Part shown: in pieces, positions 43,430 through 51,247 of the stretch
Layout: each line of letters opens with the position of its first letter
Position numbering within the stretch: position 1 is the stretch's first letter
DNA from: Candidatus Eremiobacteraceae bacterium
Lineage (GTDB): Bacteria; Vulcanimicrobiota; Vulcanimicrobiia; Eremiobacterales; Eremiobacteraceae
Direction: 5' to 3'
NCBI GenBank assembly: GCA_035710745.1
Contig: DASTCX010000016.1
Span: forward strand, 220,476-284,475
Length of the DNA stretch: 64,000 bases
Program-made: the position numbers and the translations under genes
The notes under the pieces: generated by a model
What the model saw: only the letters and a program-made list of their open reading frames with translations
What the model was told of the DNA's origin: nothing
Database searches by the model: none

Positions 43430-44554
43430 TTGGGTAAACGTGGTTCTATGTTGAGCAGATTGAGCGAACGCTGGCGGCCGGTGTATCGGCCGCGCTGGAA
43501 TTCGCTCCGGAGCAGGCTCATCTTCGAGACGAACAACGACTACCACAGCGCGGTATTCCTGTCGGCGGCGGCGCGGACGGGAAGCACGTGGATCTCCGAG
43601 ACGATCAACTATCGCAACGACTACCGCTACCTGTTCGAGCCGATCTCGCTCTATCGATATCTGTTGACCGACCGTTACCGCCCGCTCTTGCCAGGACCGG
43701 AAGAAGGCATCATCGCGCGTTCGCCCTACCATTTCGTCCACGACCGCGAACCGATCGACACGCGCCTCCAGTATATCCGCCCATCCGACGACGATCCCGA
43801 GCTGCGCGCGCGCGCCGATGCCGTGCTCACGGGCAAATTCAAGAACCCGGCGGTCGACCAATACAATTACACGCCGCGAATGGTGTTCGCGAGGCGGCTC
43901 ATCAAAGAGACGAAGTCCGGTCTGTGGCTGCGCTGGCTGTACGAGCAGTTCCCCGGCCTGAAGATCATCCACCTCATCCGCCACCCGGTGCCGACGATCC
44001 AGTCGCGGCTCGAGGGCAAGGCGGACAACGATCCGTCGCTGCGCATGCGCTACTTCCGCAAGCTCATCTTCGGACAGCCCGACCTCGTCGCCGATTGGCT
44101 CGAGCCGTTCCGCGGCTTGCTCGAATCCGCGACGACCGTGTTCGAGCAGCGCATGGTGGTCTGGTGCATCCAGAACTACGTGCCGCTGCGCCAGTTCAAG
44201 CCCGGCGAGATCCATCTCGCGTTCTACGAAGATTTCTGCATCGAGCCAGTCGAGTCGCTGCGCAAGCTCTTCACGTACATCGGCGAGCCGACCGACGATC
44301 GCACGATGATGCGTGCGCTCAGCAAGATGAACGCACCGTCATCGACGGTGCACGGCCGCACGATGGGCGAGATCGCGGGCTCCGGCCGGATCGACGGCAT
44401 GCGGCAAGTGTCGAAGTGGCAGGCGCGCGCGACCGAGGAACAGATCGCGACCGCCGATCGTTTCCTCAAGGCATTCGGCATGGACGCCATATATACGGTG
44501 ACCGATCCTCTACCCCGACAAGGAGGTACTCTTGCGCTCAGTCCGTCTCATTAG
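43430..44554 (+). CDS. PAPS-dependent sulfotransferase family protein 6
   Basis: 374 residues, the longest of the seven. It belongs to the second subgroup: SAAARTGSTW at about 45-54 and RHPVPTIQSRL at about 184. An insertion of roughly 35 residues follows the YRYLFEP block (LYRYLLTDRYRPLLPGPEEG and on). KETKSGLWLRWLYEQFPG, QNYVPLRQFKPGE and FYEDFCIEPVESLRKLF complete the core. It overlaps the second GHL-like lipoprotein gene by 23 nt, so both are likely made together. Confidence 0.9.
   Translation: MGKRGSMLSRLSERWRPVYRPRWNSLRSRLIFETNNDYHSAVFLSAAARTGSTWISETINYRNDYRYLFEPISLYRYLLTDRYRPLLPGPEEGIIARSPYHFVHDREPIDTRLQYIRPSDDDPELRARADAVLTGKFKNPAVDQYNYTPRMVFARRLIKETKSGLWLRWLYEQFPGLKIIHLIRHPVPTIQSRLEGKADNDPSLRMRYFRKLIFGQPDLVADWLEPFRGLLESATTVFEQRMVVWCIQNYVPLRQFKPGEIHLAFYEDFCIEPVESLRKLFTYIGEPTDDRTMMRALSKMNAPSSTVHGRTMGEIAGSGRIDGMRQVSKWQARATEEQIATADRFLKAFGMDAIYTVTDPLPRQGGTLALSPSH
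44521..44527 (+). promoter_or_regulatory. Shine-Dalgarno site of GHL-like paralog B
   Basis: AGGAGGT is a perfect site but is only 4-5 nt before the TTG at 44532. It lies inside the end of the sulfotransferase 6 gene. Confidence 0.65.
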
Positions 44555-45812
44555 ACTTATCGCAATCATATTTCTCGCGTTCTTCATCGCGAACTGCCAG
44601 AGCCATCAGACGAGCTCGGCGGCGTCGAACGGCGTGCCGACGCACGTGCTCTCGTACACGTTCTTCGGCGTCAACGGCGTGCCGAAAGGCGAACCGACCG
44701 TCGACATCGCGAGTGCGGCTAAGTGGACGACGTGGGCGATGTCGAACATCCCGATGTCCAAGCAGCTGCACGCTGCCGGCATGAAGACGATCTTCTATAC
44801 GAATCCGAACCGCGTCGCGCCACGCGACAAGGCGATCTACTCGAGCGACGAGAGCCAGTTCGCGCACGATTGCTCGGGCAAGCGCATCCTCGTTCAGAAG
44901 GGCGAAGAGCGCTACCTCACCGATCCGACGTCGCCGGCCGCGCAGAGCGCTTGGAAGTCGTTCGCGAATCAGGCGATGAGCCAAGGTCAGTTCGACGCGA
45001 TCTTCGACGACACCGCAGCCTCGACCGGCTCGCTCTCCGGCTTGCCGTGCAATTTCGACGAGAGCAAATGGATCGACGAGCACGTCGCTTTCGTCCAGTC
45101 GCTCGGCGTGCCCGTCATGGTCAACGCGCTCGGCGACGGCGATCTGCCGCACCAAGGCAAGGGCGCGAGCGCGACCTACAGCGTGAGCCCGATCCTCCAG
45201 ATCGTCGCGCGCGCCAGCAACGTCATGGGCGGCACGTTCGAAGACTGTTACGCATCGCCGAGCCACGCGTCGAACAAGGGCGGCGACGTGACCGCCGGAT
45301 CGTATTGGGAGCAGACCGAGAACACCGAGCTCGCCGTCGCGCGGCTCGGCAAGATATTCGTCTGCAATCAGCGCGCCGCGCACGAGGCGATGGCCGACGC
45401 GATCCCCGCGCGCACCTTTGCCGAGGCGTCGTTCCTGCTGACGTACGATCTGAAGTCGAGCATGATCCGCACGCAGTTCGTCTCGCCGTCGTGGTTCAAC
45501 CTCGGCCCCGAGATCGAGCTCGTCGCTCTCGATCCGGTCGTGCCGACGCCGCAGACGGTCGACTCGCTGCGCTCGTCGAGCGGCGCATACGGTCGCGAGT
45601 ACCGCTCGTGCTACATCGCGGGTTCGCCCGTCGGACCTTGCGCCGCCGCGGTCAACCCGGTCGTCGGCGGGTCGCGTCCGTTCCCGTTCTCAGGCTATAC
45701 GCACACGATGGTGCTGCAGGGTGCGGGGATACTCGACGGCGGAACGATCACGTCGAACGGTCCGGCGCCCGGATCGATCGCTTCGCTCACCGGCGTCGTC
45801 GCCTTCAAATAA
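44532..45812 (+). CDS. Lipoprotein, GHL15-like TIM-barrel (putative glycoside hydrolase), paralog B
   Basis: 426 residues from a TTG chosen by the AGGAGGT site. The signal ends in FFIANCQS (Cys about 18). Unlike paralog A it has no long Pro/Thr linker. The core has QLHAAGMKTIFYTNPNR, SQFAHDCSGKRI, FDAIFDDTAAS, FEDCYA, KIFVCNQR, LEIELVALDPVV-like sequence and GSPVGPCAAAV. The shared acidic positions (ED/DD near 150-160, ED before CY) are candidates for catalysis. The pairing of sulfotransferases with lipoproteins on both sides suggests a common substrate; this is inferred. Confidence 0.82.
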   Translation: MRSVRLIRLIAIIFLAFFIANCQSHQTSSAASNGVPTHVLSYTFFGVNGVPKGEPTVDIASAAKWTTWAMSNIPMSKQLHAAGMKTIFYTNPNRVAPRDKAIYSSDESQFAHDCSGKRILVQKGEERYLTDPTSPAAQSAWKSFANQAMSQGQFDAIFDDTAASTGSLSGLPCNFDESKWIDEHVAFVQSLGVPVMVNALGDGDLPHQGKGASATYSVSPILQIVARASNVMGGTFEDCYASPSHASNKGGDVTAGSYWEQTENTELAVARLGKIFVCNQRAAHEAMADAIPARTFAEASFLLTYDLKSSMIRTQFVSPSWFNLGPEIELVALDPVVPTPQTVDSLRSSSGAYGREYRSCYIAGSPVGPCAAAVNPVVGGSRPFPFSGYTHTMVLQGAGILDGGTITSNGPAPGSIASLTGVVAFK

Positions 45813-45857
45813 CGCGTCCTCGCCGCGTTGATGATCGAACCCGCTCCCGACCCCGTA

Positions 45858-45881
45858 GCGGTCGAGCTTTAGCTCGACCGC
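45858..45881 (+). repeat. Oriented palindrome, copy 7
   Basis: Arms GCGGTCGAGCT and AGCTCGACCGC enclose TT, followed by CGCGGTC. Forward orientation. Confidence 0.95.
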
Positions 45882-45899
45882 CGCGGTCTCTGGAGTCGT

Positions 45900-46023
45900 C
45901 GCGGCGGGAGCATGTCGCTCTCGCGGGCACGCGGCGATCCGGGAAATACTTACCTTCCGCCGCTGTCTTCGGCGCCTCTCGGCGCCTCAGAACACCCGCT
46001 TAGAGCGACATGCTCCCGCCGCG
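45900..46023. repeat. MITE-like element with 22-bp perfect inverted ends
   Basis: The left end 45900-45921 begins CGCGGCGGGAGCATGTCG and is the exact reverse complement of 46002-46023 (AGAGCGACATGCTCCCGC...). The 80-nt interior has no gene and contains GGCGCCTC twice. The right end with its CCCGCTTA neighbour resembles 63687-63715. No transposase is nearby, and no target-site duplication is certain. Confidence 0.7.
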
Positions 46024-46080
46024 CCTGTCAACACTCGTCCGCCCGACATGGCGCCGAATGCCGTCGGCCCGGCGAGGGAT

Positions 46081-46117
46081 CGCCTCAAGCGGGGCTTGTG
46101 AGGCGGCGAAAGCCGCC
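46081..46117 (-). repeat. Double hairpin sharing 21 nt with the window's end
   Basis: CGCCTCA and TGAGGCG pair (46081-46105), and GGCGGC-GAAA-GCCGCC (46102-46117) makes a GNRA-loop hairpin that overlaps it, so the two are alternatives. Bases 46087-46107 are identical in reverse complement to 63673-63693 (CCTCACAAGCCCCGCTT core). It is a dispersed repeat related to the element at 63538-63715. Confidence 0.65.
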
Positions 46118-46248
46118 GAACAGAGCGGCGTAGGTAAGTCTGACCCGATTCGAGCCGCGTCCCCGCGAAGGCGATACCCTCGCCGGGCCGACATCGAGAT
46201 CGACGCATTGAGAAGGTCGAGGGCAGATACATTACATAGGTGGCGGCG

Positions 46249-47517
46249 ATGAGGCGCGTCTTGCTCGTCGCGTATTACTTTCCGCCGCAGCCGAAGGCCG
46301 GCGCGCTGCGGCCGAGCTATCTCGCTGCGAACCTCAAAGAGTTCGGGTGGGAGCCGACGGTTCTCACCGTCGATTTTCCCGGCGATCCCGGGATTGATTG
46401 CAAGATCGTCCGCGTCAAGCAGTTGGGGAAGAGCGCCAAACTCGATTTCGTGGCGGCCGGCGAGGCCGCCGCGAACGCGAAGCGGCGTTCGGGGTTCGAA
46501 CGTGCGCTGCGCGACGCCGCGCGCAACATCGTGTATTTTCCCGACGATGCGGTCGGCTGGTTGTGGCCGGCGCGGACGGAAGCGCTGCGACTGACCGCGC
46601 AAGAGCGCTATGACGCCGTCATCAGCACTGCGCCGCCGCCGTCAGCGCATTTCGTCGGACGCGCGGTCAGCGTGTCGCGTCGGATCCCTTGGGTCGCCGA
46701 CTACCGGGATCTGTGGAGCGGGCCGGCAGGTCCGTACTTCGATCGCGAATTCGGCCCGCTCAAGCGCGCGTACTCGTACGCATGGGAGCGCTGGCTTCTG
46801 CGCCGCGCTACGTCGCTCACCGCGCCGACGATGGCGCATCGCGACGCGCTCGCCGAATACTTCGGCCGCCCCGACGCGATGATGATCCCGAACGCCGCCG
46901 ACATGGCCGCGTGGCAGGGCATCGACGCGCCGCCGCCGCGCGAGTTCCGCATCTGCTACGCCGGCAAGCTCTACGCGAAGCTGCGCACGCCCGATGTCGT
47001 TTTCGCCGCCGTCGCGCGATTGCGCCGATCGAACGCGCTCGTCGGCCGCGCCGTGCGTTTCGATTTCTTCGGCGAGGATCCCGAGCTGGTCACCGAGTCG
47101 GCCGACAGGCACGGCGTGCGTGACGCGGTCGTCGTGCACGGCGAGGTCGACCGCCGGTCGGCCCTCACGGCGATGCGCGCGTCTGCGGTGCTCCTGCTCT
47201 TGCTGAACACGGCGGGCGACCTCGACCACATCGAGATCGCCAATCCAGGCAGCAAGATACTCGAATACTCCGGTGCGAGGCGGCCGATCCTCGCTGTCGG
47301 CGCAGCCGGCAACGCGGTCGAACGGATAATCCGCGAATCGGGGCTCGGCGTCTTCGCGAGCGATGAGTCCGCGTGCGCATCCGCGCTCGCGGCGCTGTAC
47401 GATGATTTCCGCGCTGGCAAGCTCGAGCCCGTGCCGCTTCCGGGGTGGCATCCGCCGACGCCCCGCGATCTCGCCGGCGGGTTCGCATCGATCCTCGACC
47501 GGATCGCAGACGACTGA
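46249..47517 (+). CDS. Glycosyltransferase, GT4-like
   Basis: 422 residues. The ATG at 46249 has AGGTGG 5 nt upstream; a GTG at 46240 is possible. The N-terminal part has VLLVAYYFPPQPKAGALRPS, a common opening of EPS GT4 enzymes, and PWVADYRDLWSG. The C-terminal lobe has VPNA-type DAMMIPNAADMAAW, RICYAGKLYAKLRTPD, VVVHGEVDRRSALTAMR and PGSKILEYSGARRPIL. The donor is unknown. It is followed 102 nt later by sulfotransferase 7. Confidence 0.9.
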   Translation: MRRVLLVAYYFPPQPKAGALRPSYLAANLKEFGWEPTVLTVDFPGDPGIDCKIVRVKQLGKSAKLDFVAAGEAAANAKRRSGFERALRDAARNIVYFPDDAVGWLWPARTEALRLTAQERYDAVISTAPPPSAHFVGRAVSVSRRIPWVADYRDLWSGPAGPYFDREFGPLKRAYSYAWERWLLRRATSLTAPTMAHRDALAEYFGRPDAMMIPNAADMAAWQGIDAPPPREFRICYAGKLYAKLRTPDVVFAAVARLRRSNALVGRAVRFDFFGEDPELVTESADRHGVRDAVVVHGEVDRRSALTAMRASAVLLLLLNTAGDLDHIEIANPGSKILEYSGARRPILAVGAAGNAVERIIRESGLGVFASDESACASALAALYDDFRAGKLEPVPLPGWHPPTPRDLAGGFASILDRIADD

Positions 47518-47619
47518 TGTGGCCGACAGCGACCGCGCAGGCCGGTACGGAAGACGCGTTGTAGTCAATCGCGTGGACGCATTGACGCCGATCGATTTCG
47601 GGCGCCGCTCGGCGGACAG

Positions 47620-48612
47620 ATGATCGCACGCGCGAAGTCGGCGCTCAAGCAGGTCTACCTGCGTGCGAAGAGCGCCGCGATCGTCGATCGCGGCGCCGAT
47701 CTTAAGGCGACGGTCTTCCTCGCAGGCGGCGCGCGCAGCGGAACGACGTGGCTCTCCGAGCTCATCAACTACGACAACTCGTACCGATACATGTTCGAGC
47801 CCTTCGGCGTTCGACAGCTCGGCGATTTCTGGTACGGTTCGTACCTACGGCCGGACAACGCGGACGCCGCGACGCGCGAACGCGCGGAGTTCATCCTCAG
47901 CGGCCGTTTTCACGATCCCTGGGTCGATCAGTTCAACAAACGCCTCTCGGTCGAGCGCCGGCTCGTCAAGGAAGTGCGGGCGAACCTCTGGGTCAAGTGG
48001 CTGCGCACGCAGTTCCCGCAAGTGCCGGTCGTGCTCATCATGCGTCACCCGATCCCCACCGTGCGATCGCGCTTCAAGAGATATTTCGATGCGAAAGACC
48101 GTTCGCTCGTCGACACCGACCCAGCGAAGCGGACCGCGGAGTTCCGCCATTACCTGCTCGATCAGCGCGAACTCGTCGAAGACCATCTCGCGCCGTTCAA
48201 AGACGTCATCGAAAACGCGCAGAGCGTGTGGGACCAGCGGCTGCTCATCTGGTGCGTCCAGAACTACGTGCCGCTGCGCCAGCTGAAGTCCGGCGAAGCG
48301 TACATCGCATTCTACGAGTCGTTCTGTCTCGATCCCGTCGGCGAGCTGCGCAAGCTGTTCGCCTTTCTCGGACGCGACGTCGATGACGCCGCGGCCAAGC
48401 GCGTGTGGAAACCGTCGCCGATGGCGCGCTACGACACGATGCCCGATCCGGCCACACTCGTCAGCGGTTGGACGAAGAAGGTGACGGACGCGGACGTCGC
48501 GCGCGCGGTCGAATTGCTGAAGCTTTTCGGCTTGGACGACGTCTACGGCGCCGATCCGATGCCGAAACCGGCGGGTCTCGCAGCGCACGCTGCCGCAGCC
48601 GACGCAAGGTGA
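47620..48612 (+). CDS. PAPS-dependent sulfotransferase family protein 7
   Basis: 330 residues. The phosphosulfate loop AGGARSGTTW (about 35-44) and RHPIPTVRSRF (about 142) mix features of both subgroups. Other blocks are NYDNSYRYMFEPFGVR, RLVKEVRANLWVKWLRTQFP, QNYVPLRQLKSGE and FYESFCLDPVGELRKLF. An N-terminus like that of paralog 4 supports the ATG at 47620. It stands after a glycosyltransferase and before a palindrome copy. Confidence 0.91.
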   Translation: MIARAKSALKQVYLRAKSAAIVDRGADLKATVFLAGGARSGTTWLSELINYDNSYRYMFEPFGVRQLGDFWYGSYLRPDNADAATRERAEFILSGRFHDPWVDQFNKRLSVERRLVKEVRANLWVKWLRTQFPQVPVVLIMRHPIPTVRSRFKRYFDAKDRSLVDTDPAKRTAEFRHYLLDQRELVEDHLAPFKDVIENAQSVWDQRLLIWCVQNYVPLRQLKSGEAYIAFYESFCLDPVGELRKLFAFLGRDVDDAAAKRVWKPSPMARYDTMPDPATLVSGWTKKVTDADVARAVELLKLFGLDDVYGADPMPKPAGLAAHAAAADAR

Positions 48613-48619
48613 GACCGCG

Positions 48620-48643
48620 GCGGTCGAGCTAAAGCTCGACCGC
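48620..48643 (-). repeat. Oriented palindrome, copy 8
   Basis: Arms GCGGTCGAGCT and AGCTCGACCGC enclose AA, preceded by ACCGCG. Reverse orientation. It lies between the convergent sulfotransferase 7 and FemAB-like genes. Confidence 0.95.
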
Positions 48644-48651
48644 TACAAGGC

Positions 48652-49434
48652 CTAGGGCGCTGACTGAGCGCGCGCTACCGCGTTGAACATGCCTTCGCCC
48701 GTCAGATTGCGCAGCGCGACGTATACCTTGCCGCGCAGCGTCAACCCGCGCTCGCAGATATAGCGCCGGACGATCTCGCCGCCGAACTCTTCCTTGAACG
48801 CGTTCACTTTGAGCAATTCGGCGTCGGTCTTGCCGTGATACCAGCCGCCGAGATCGAAGACGGGGATGCCCGCCTCCTTGAACGCGAGGATATCCCGCCA
48901 CGTCTGGAAGCGGTGCGCCCGTCCGACCATCTGGCGCTCGGCCTTGTCATCGCGGAAGAACGCGATCGAGTGGAGCTGGCGTGCACGTTGCGGCGTGCGG
49001 TAGTTCGCGTGCCACGCGAGCTCGCGCCCTTCGGTCGTCCGAACGAGCGAGAGATCGAGGACGCCGGACTTCGCATACGTCATCGTCAGCTCGCGATCGA
49101 GCGGTGCAAGACCCTTGTGAGACGCGAGGTCGTCGAACGCGGCGAAGAATCGGGCGACTTGAGCGTCGTCGCACGGGAAGAAGCGTTCGTAGACGACCTC
49201 GCCGCTCTCGGCGCAGCGCCGGATCTGACGGCGCGCCTCCGGCCGGAGCTTCGAGAACAACGCGTCCTCGCTCGCGGTCAGATCGAATTCGATCGTGTAG
49301 AACTCGACGCAGCGATAGCCGGCGAGCGGTTCGAGGACGTGGAAGACTTCGTGGACGTCGACCCCGCGACGATCGTCGCGGGCATCGAACCACTCCTCGC
49401 CTCGGACGACGAAGCGCCTGCGGTACGTGAGCAA
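48652..49434 (-). CDS. FemAB/GNAT-like acyltransferase (EPS or exosortase-locus type)
   Basis: 260 residues from a TTG at 49434; only a weak AAGAG lies upstream, and the frame continues further upstream without family sequence. The fold is of the GNAT/FemAB (Acetyltransf_6-like) kind, with KLRPEARRQIRRCAESGEVV, AAFDDLASHKGLAPLD and RELAWHANYRTP. The C-terminal signature is IPVFDLGGWYHGK followed by VNAFKEEFGGEIVRRYIC. Such proteins in EPS loci are thought to acylate or aminoacylate sugar residues. The gene lies 11 nt downstream of a small membrane protein gene on the same strand. Confidence 0.8.
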   Translation of the reverse strand: MLTYRRRFVVRGEEWFDARDDRRGVDVHEVFHVLEPLAGYRCVEFYTIEFDLTASEDALFSKLRPEARRQIRRCAESGEVVYERFFPCDDAQVARFFAAFDDLASHKGLAPLDRELTMTYAKSGVLDLSLVRTTEGRELAWHANYRTPQRARQLHSIAFFRDDKAERQMVGRAHRFQTWRDILAFKEAGIPVFDLGGWYHGKTDAELLKVNAFKEEFGGEIVRRYICERGLTLRGKVYVALRNLTGEGMFNAVARAQSAP

Positions 49435-49445
49435 CCCTTGGGCTC

Positions 49446-49919
49446 TTAGCTTTGCGGAGCGCCGGGCCGTGCCGGCGAAGGCGACGGCGATGGAGCGCCG
49501 CCGATCGGGGCGAACGTCGGCACGACGATCGGCGCCGGTGTGACCTGAAATGGCATCGGCGTCACGGGAGCGTAGGCCGGCGCAGGCATCGGCGTCACCG
49601 TCTGCGCGGTCGGAGCGGTCACCGGTATTTGTTTGTACGAGATCGGCACGCGCACGGGGTGCGTCGAAAACCGCGCCGTCGAGACATTGACGGTCGACGG
49701 CTTCGGAGCCGGCGCCTGCGCGAAGCCGGCGAGTTTCGCGGTGCCCGGTCCGGGCGTGATCGACGGGAGCGCACGGGGTTGGTCGAGGTTGGGGAACATG
49801 ACCGTCGGCGAGGGATAAAAGCTGTTGAGGTGCAGCCGCTGGGTGACGAGCCAGTACACACCGATGATGACGAAGAGGAACAGGAAGCCGGATATCATGA
49901 GCTGGCGCATTACCCACAT
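49446..49919 (-). CDS. Membrane-anchored Pro-rich protein of unknown function
   Basis: 157 residues. One N-terminal membrane helix (LMISGFLFLFVIIGVYWLV) precedes a long low-complexity exported tail rich in Pro, Thr, Val and Ala (TVTPMPAPAYAPVTPMPFQ). No domain is recognised. A Pro-rich periplasmic spacer with a single anchor is typical of scaffold or TonB-like linkers, but this is only analogy. It is probably co-transcribed with the FemAB-like gene. Confidence 0.7.
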   Translation of the reverse strand: MWVMRQLMISGFLFLFVIIGVYWLVTQRLHLNSFYPSPTVMFPNLDQPRALPSITPGPGTAKLAGFAQAPAPKPSTVNVSTARFSTHPVRVPISYKQIPVTAPTAQTVTPMPAPAYAPVTPMPFQVTPAPIVVPTFAPIGGAPSPSPSPARPGAPQS

Positions 49920-50038
49920 TGTACGGTCGAAACGCGCGCTTCACCTAGGCGTGTTCGACCCATAGCAGGGGCCGTTCGACCCTCTGGCCGCGGGAGGCTT
50001 GGCCCGCTCGGCGGGCCAATCGACATCGCAACGCAATC

Positions 50039-51241
50039 ATGATCCACCGTCTACCGAAGGCGTTCCGAATAGCAGTCAACCGGGGCCGCGTACCGCGGCG
50101 CGCGTTCGACACGCTCGTCGCCGACCTCAACCCGACGATTCGCGTCGACCCCGGGATCGAAACGGCGATCGATGCCGGCATCGCTTGGCTCGCACGTGCG
50201 CAAGACGAGTCGACGTCGCACGATGGCGGCGTCTCGAAACATTTCAGCCTCATCTCCGGCTGGGGAAGCTCGTACCCCGAGACGACGGGCTACATCGTGC
50301 CGACCGCGATCGCGTACGCGCACTTGCGCGACGATCCGTCGCACGTCGAGCGCGCGCGGCGCATGCTCGAATGGCTCGTATCGATCCAGCAGCCGGACGG
50401 CTCGTTCCTCGCCGGCGCGATCGGATCGCGCCACGCGGTGCCGACGACGTTCAATACCGGCCAAATCCTCATCGGGCTCGCCACAGGCGTCGTCTCGTAC
50501 GGCGAGCGCTACTTGCCCGCGATGCGGCGCGCGGCGGATTGGCTCGTCGAAGTGCAAGACGCCGACGGCGCGTGGCGGGCGCATCAATCGCCGCTCGTAC
50601 GGCCCGGTCCAAAGGCATACGATACGCACGTCGCGTGGGGACTGTTCGAAGCGGCGCGCATCGATCCCGATCGCGGGTACGGTGAAGCCGGCTTGCGCAA
50701 CGCGCGCTGGGCGCTGAGCCTTCAGACCGACAACGGATGGTTCGAGCAGTGCTCGATCAAGAACCCAGAAACGCCGGCGACGCACACGATCGGCTACGCG
50801 CTGCGCGGCGTCCTCGAGGCCTACGCCTACAGCAAAGACGCGTCGCTGCTCGCGGCGGCGCGCAAAGCCGCCGACGGCTTGTGGCTCGCGACGAAGCTCG
50901 GCGGCTTTCTTCCCGGCCGCATCGATCGTCATTGGCGTGGGGTCGCCGATTGGTCGTGCCTCACGGGCCAAGCGCAAAACGCGACGAACTGGATGCTGCT
51001 ATGGAAGCACACGCGCGACACGCGCTACCTGCATGCCGCGTTCGCGTCGAATCGCTTCGTCCGCTGGACGCTCGACCTCGACGGCGACCGAGACGTCCGC
51101 GGTGCGGTAAAAGGCTCGTATCCCGTCGACGGCGAGTACGATCCGTGGGTCTACCCGAATTGGGCGACCAAATTTCTTGTCGATTCGTGCATGCTCGAAG
51201 CGGAGATCCGCCGCACGCCGTCGCTCGCGACAGGCGGCTGA
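50039..51241 (+). CDS. Alpha-toroid protein of unknown function, paralog A
   Basis: 400 residues, all-helical with repeated short motifs: IDAGIAWLARAQDEST, ERARRMLEWLVSIQQPDGSF, FNTGQILIGLATGVV, RRAADWLVEVQDADGAW and YDTHVAWGLFEAARI. The pattern of an aromatic/DG turn per helix pair resembles the alpha/alpha toroid of terpene cyclases, prenyltransferases and some polysaccharide lyases or hydrolases. The conserved CSIKNP(E/A)TPATHT and WSCLTGQAQNATNWMLLW are shared with paralog B at 55595. No signal peptide is present, so it is likely cytoplasmic. The asparagine-synthase-like gene starts 6 nt later. Confidence 0.8.
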   Translation: MIHRLPKAFRIAVNRGRVPRRAFDTLVADLNPTIRVDPGIETAIDAGIAWLARAQDESTSHDGGVSKHFSLISGWGSSYPETTGYIVPTAIAYAHLRDDPSHVERARRMLEWLVSIQQPDGSFLAGAIGSRHAVPTTFNTGQILIGLATGVVSYGERYLPAMRRAADWLVEVQDADGAWRAHQSPLVRPGPKAYDTHVAWGLFEAARIDPDRGYGEAGLRNARWALSLQTDNGWFEQCSIKNPETPATHTIGYALRGVLEAYAYSKDASLLAAARKAADGLWLATKLGGFLPGRIDRHWRGVADWSCLTGQAQNATNWMLLWKHTRDTRYLHAAFASNRFVRWTLDLDGDRDVRGAVKGSYPVDGEYDPWVYPNWATKFLVDSCMLEAEIRRTPSLATGG

Positions 51242-51247
51242 CGCGCT

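Larger units (their letters stand above)
45813..46248. other. Gene-free repeat region
   Basis: 436 nt without a supported gene. It contains palindrome copy 7 (45858-45881), a 124-nt element with 22-bp perfect inverted ends (45900-46023) and a double hairpin (46081-46117) related to a sequence near 63680. Short open frames across it look like chance. The Shine-Dalgarno of the next gene (AGGTGG) is at 46238-46243. Confidence 0.8.

Noticed and set aside
45912..46133. A small plus-strand ORF in the 436-nt repeat region
   Set aside because: It crosses the inverted repeats, has no family resemblance and no ribosome-binding site.
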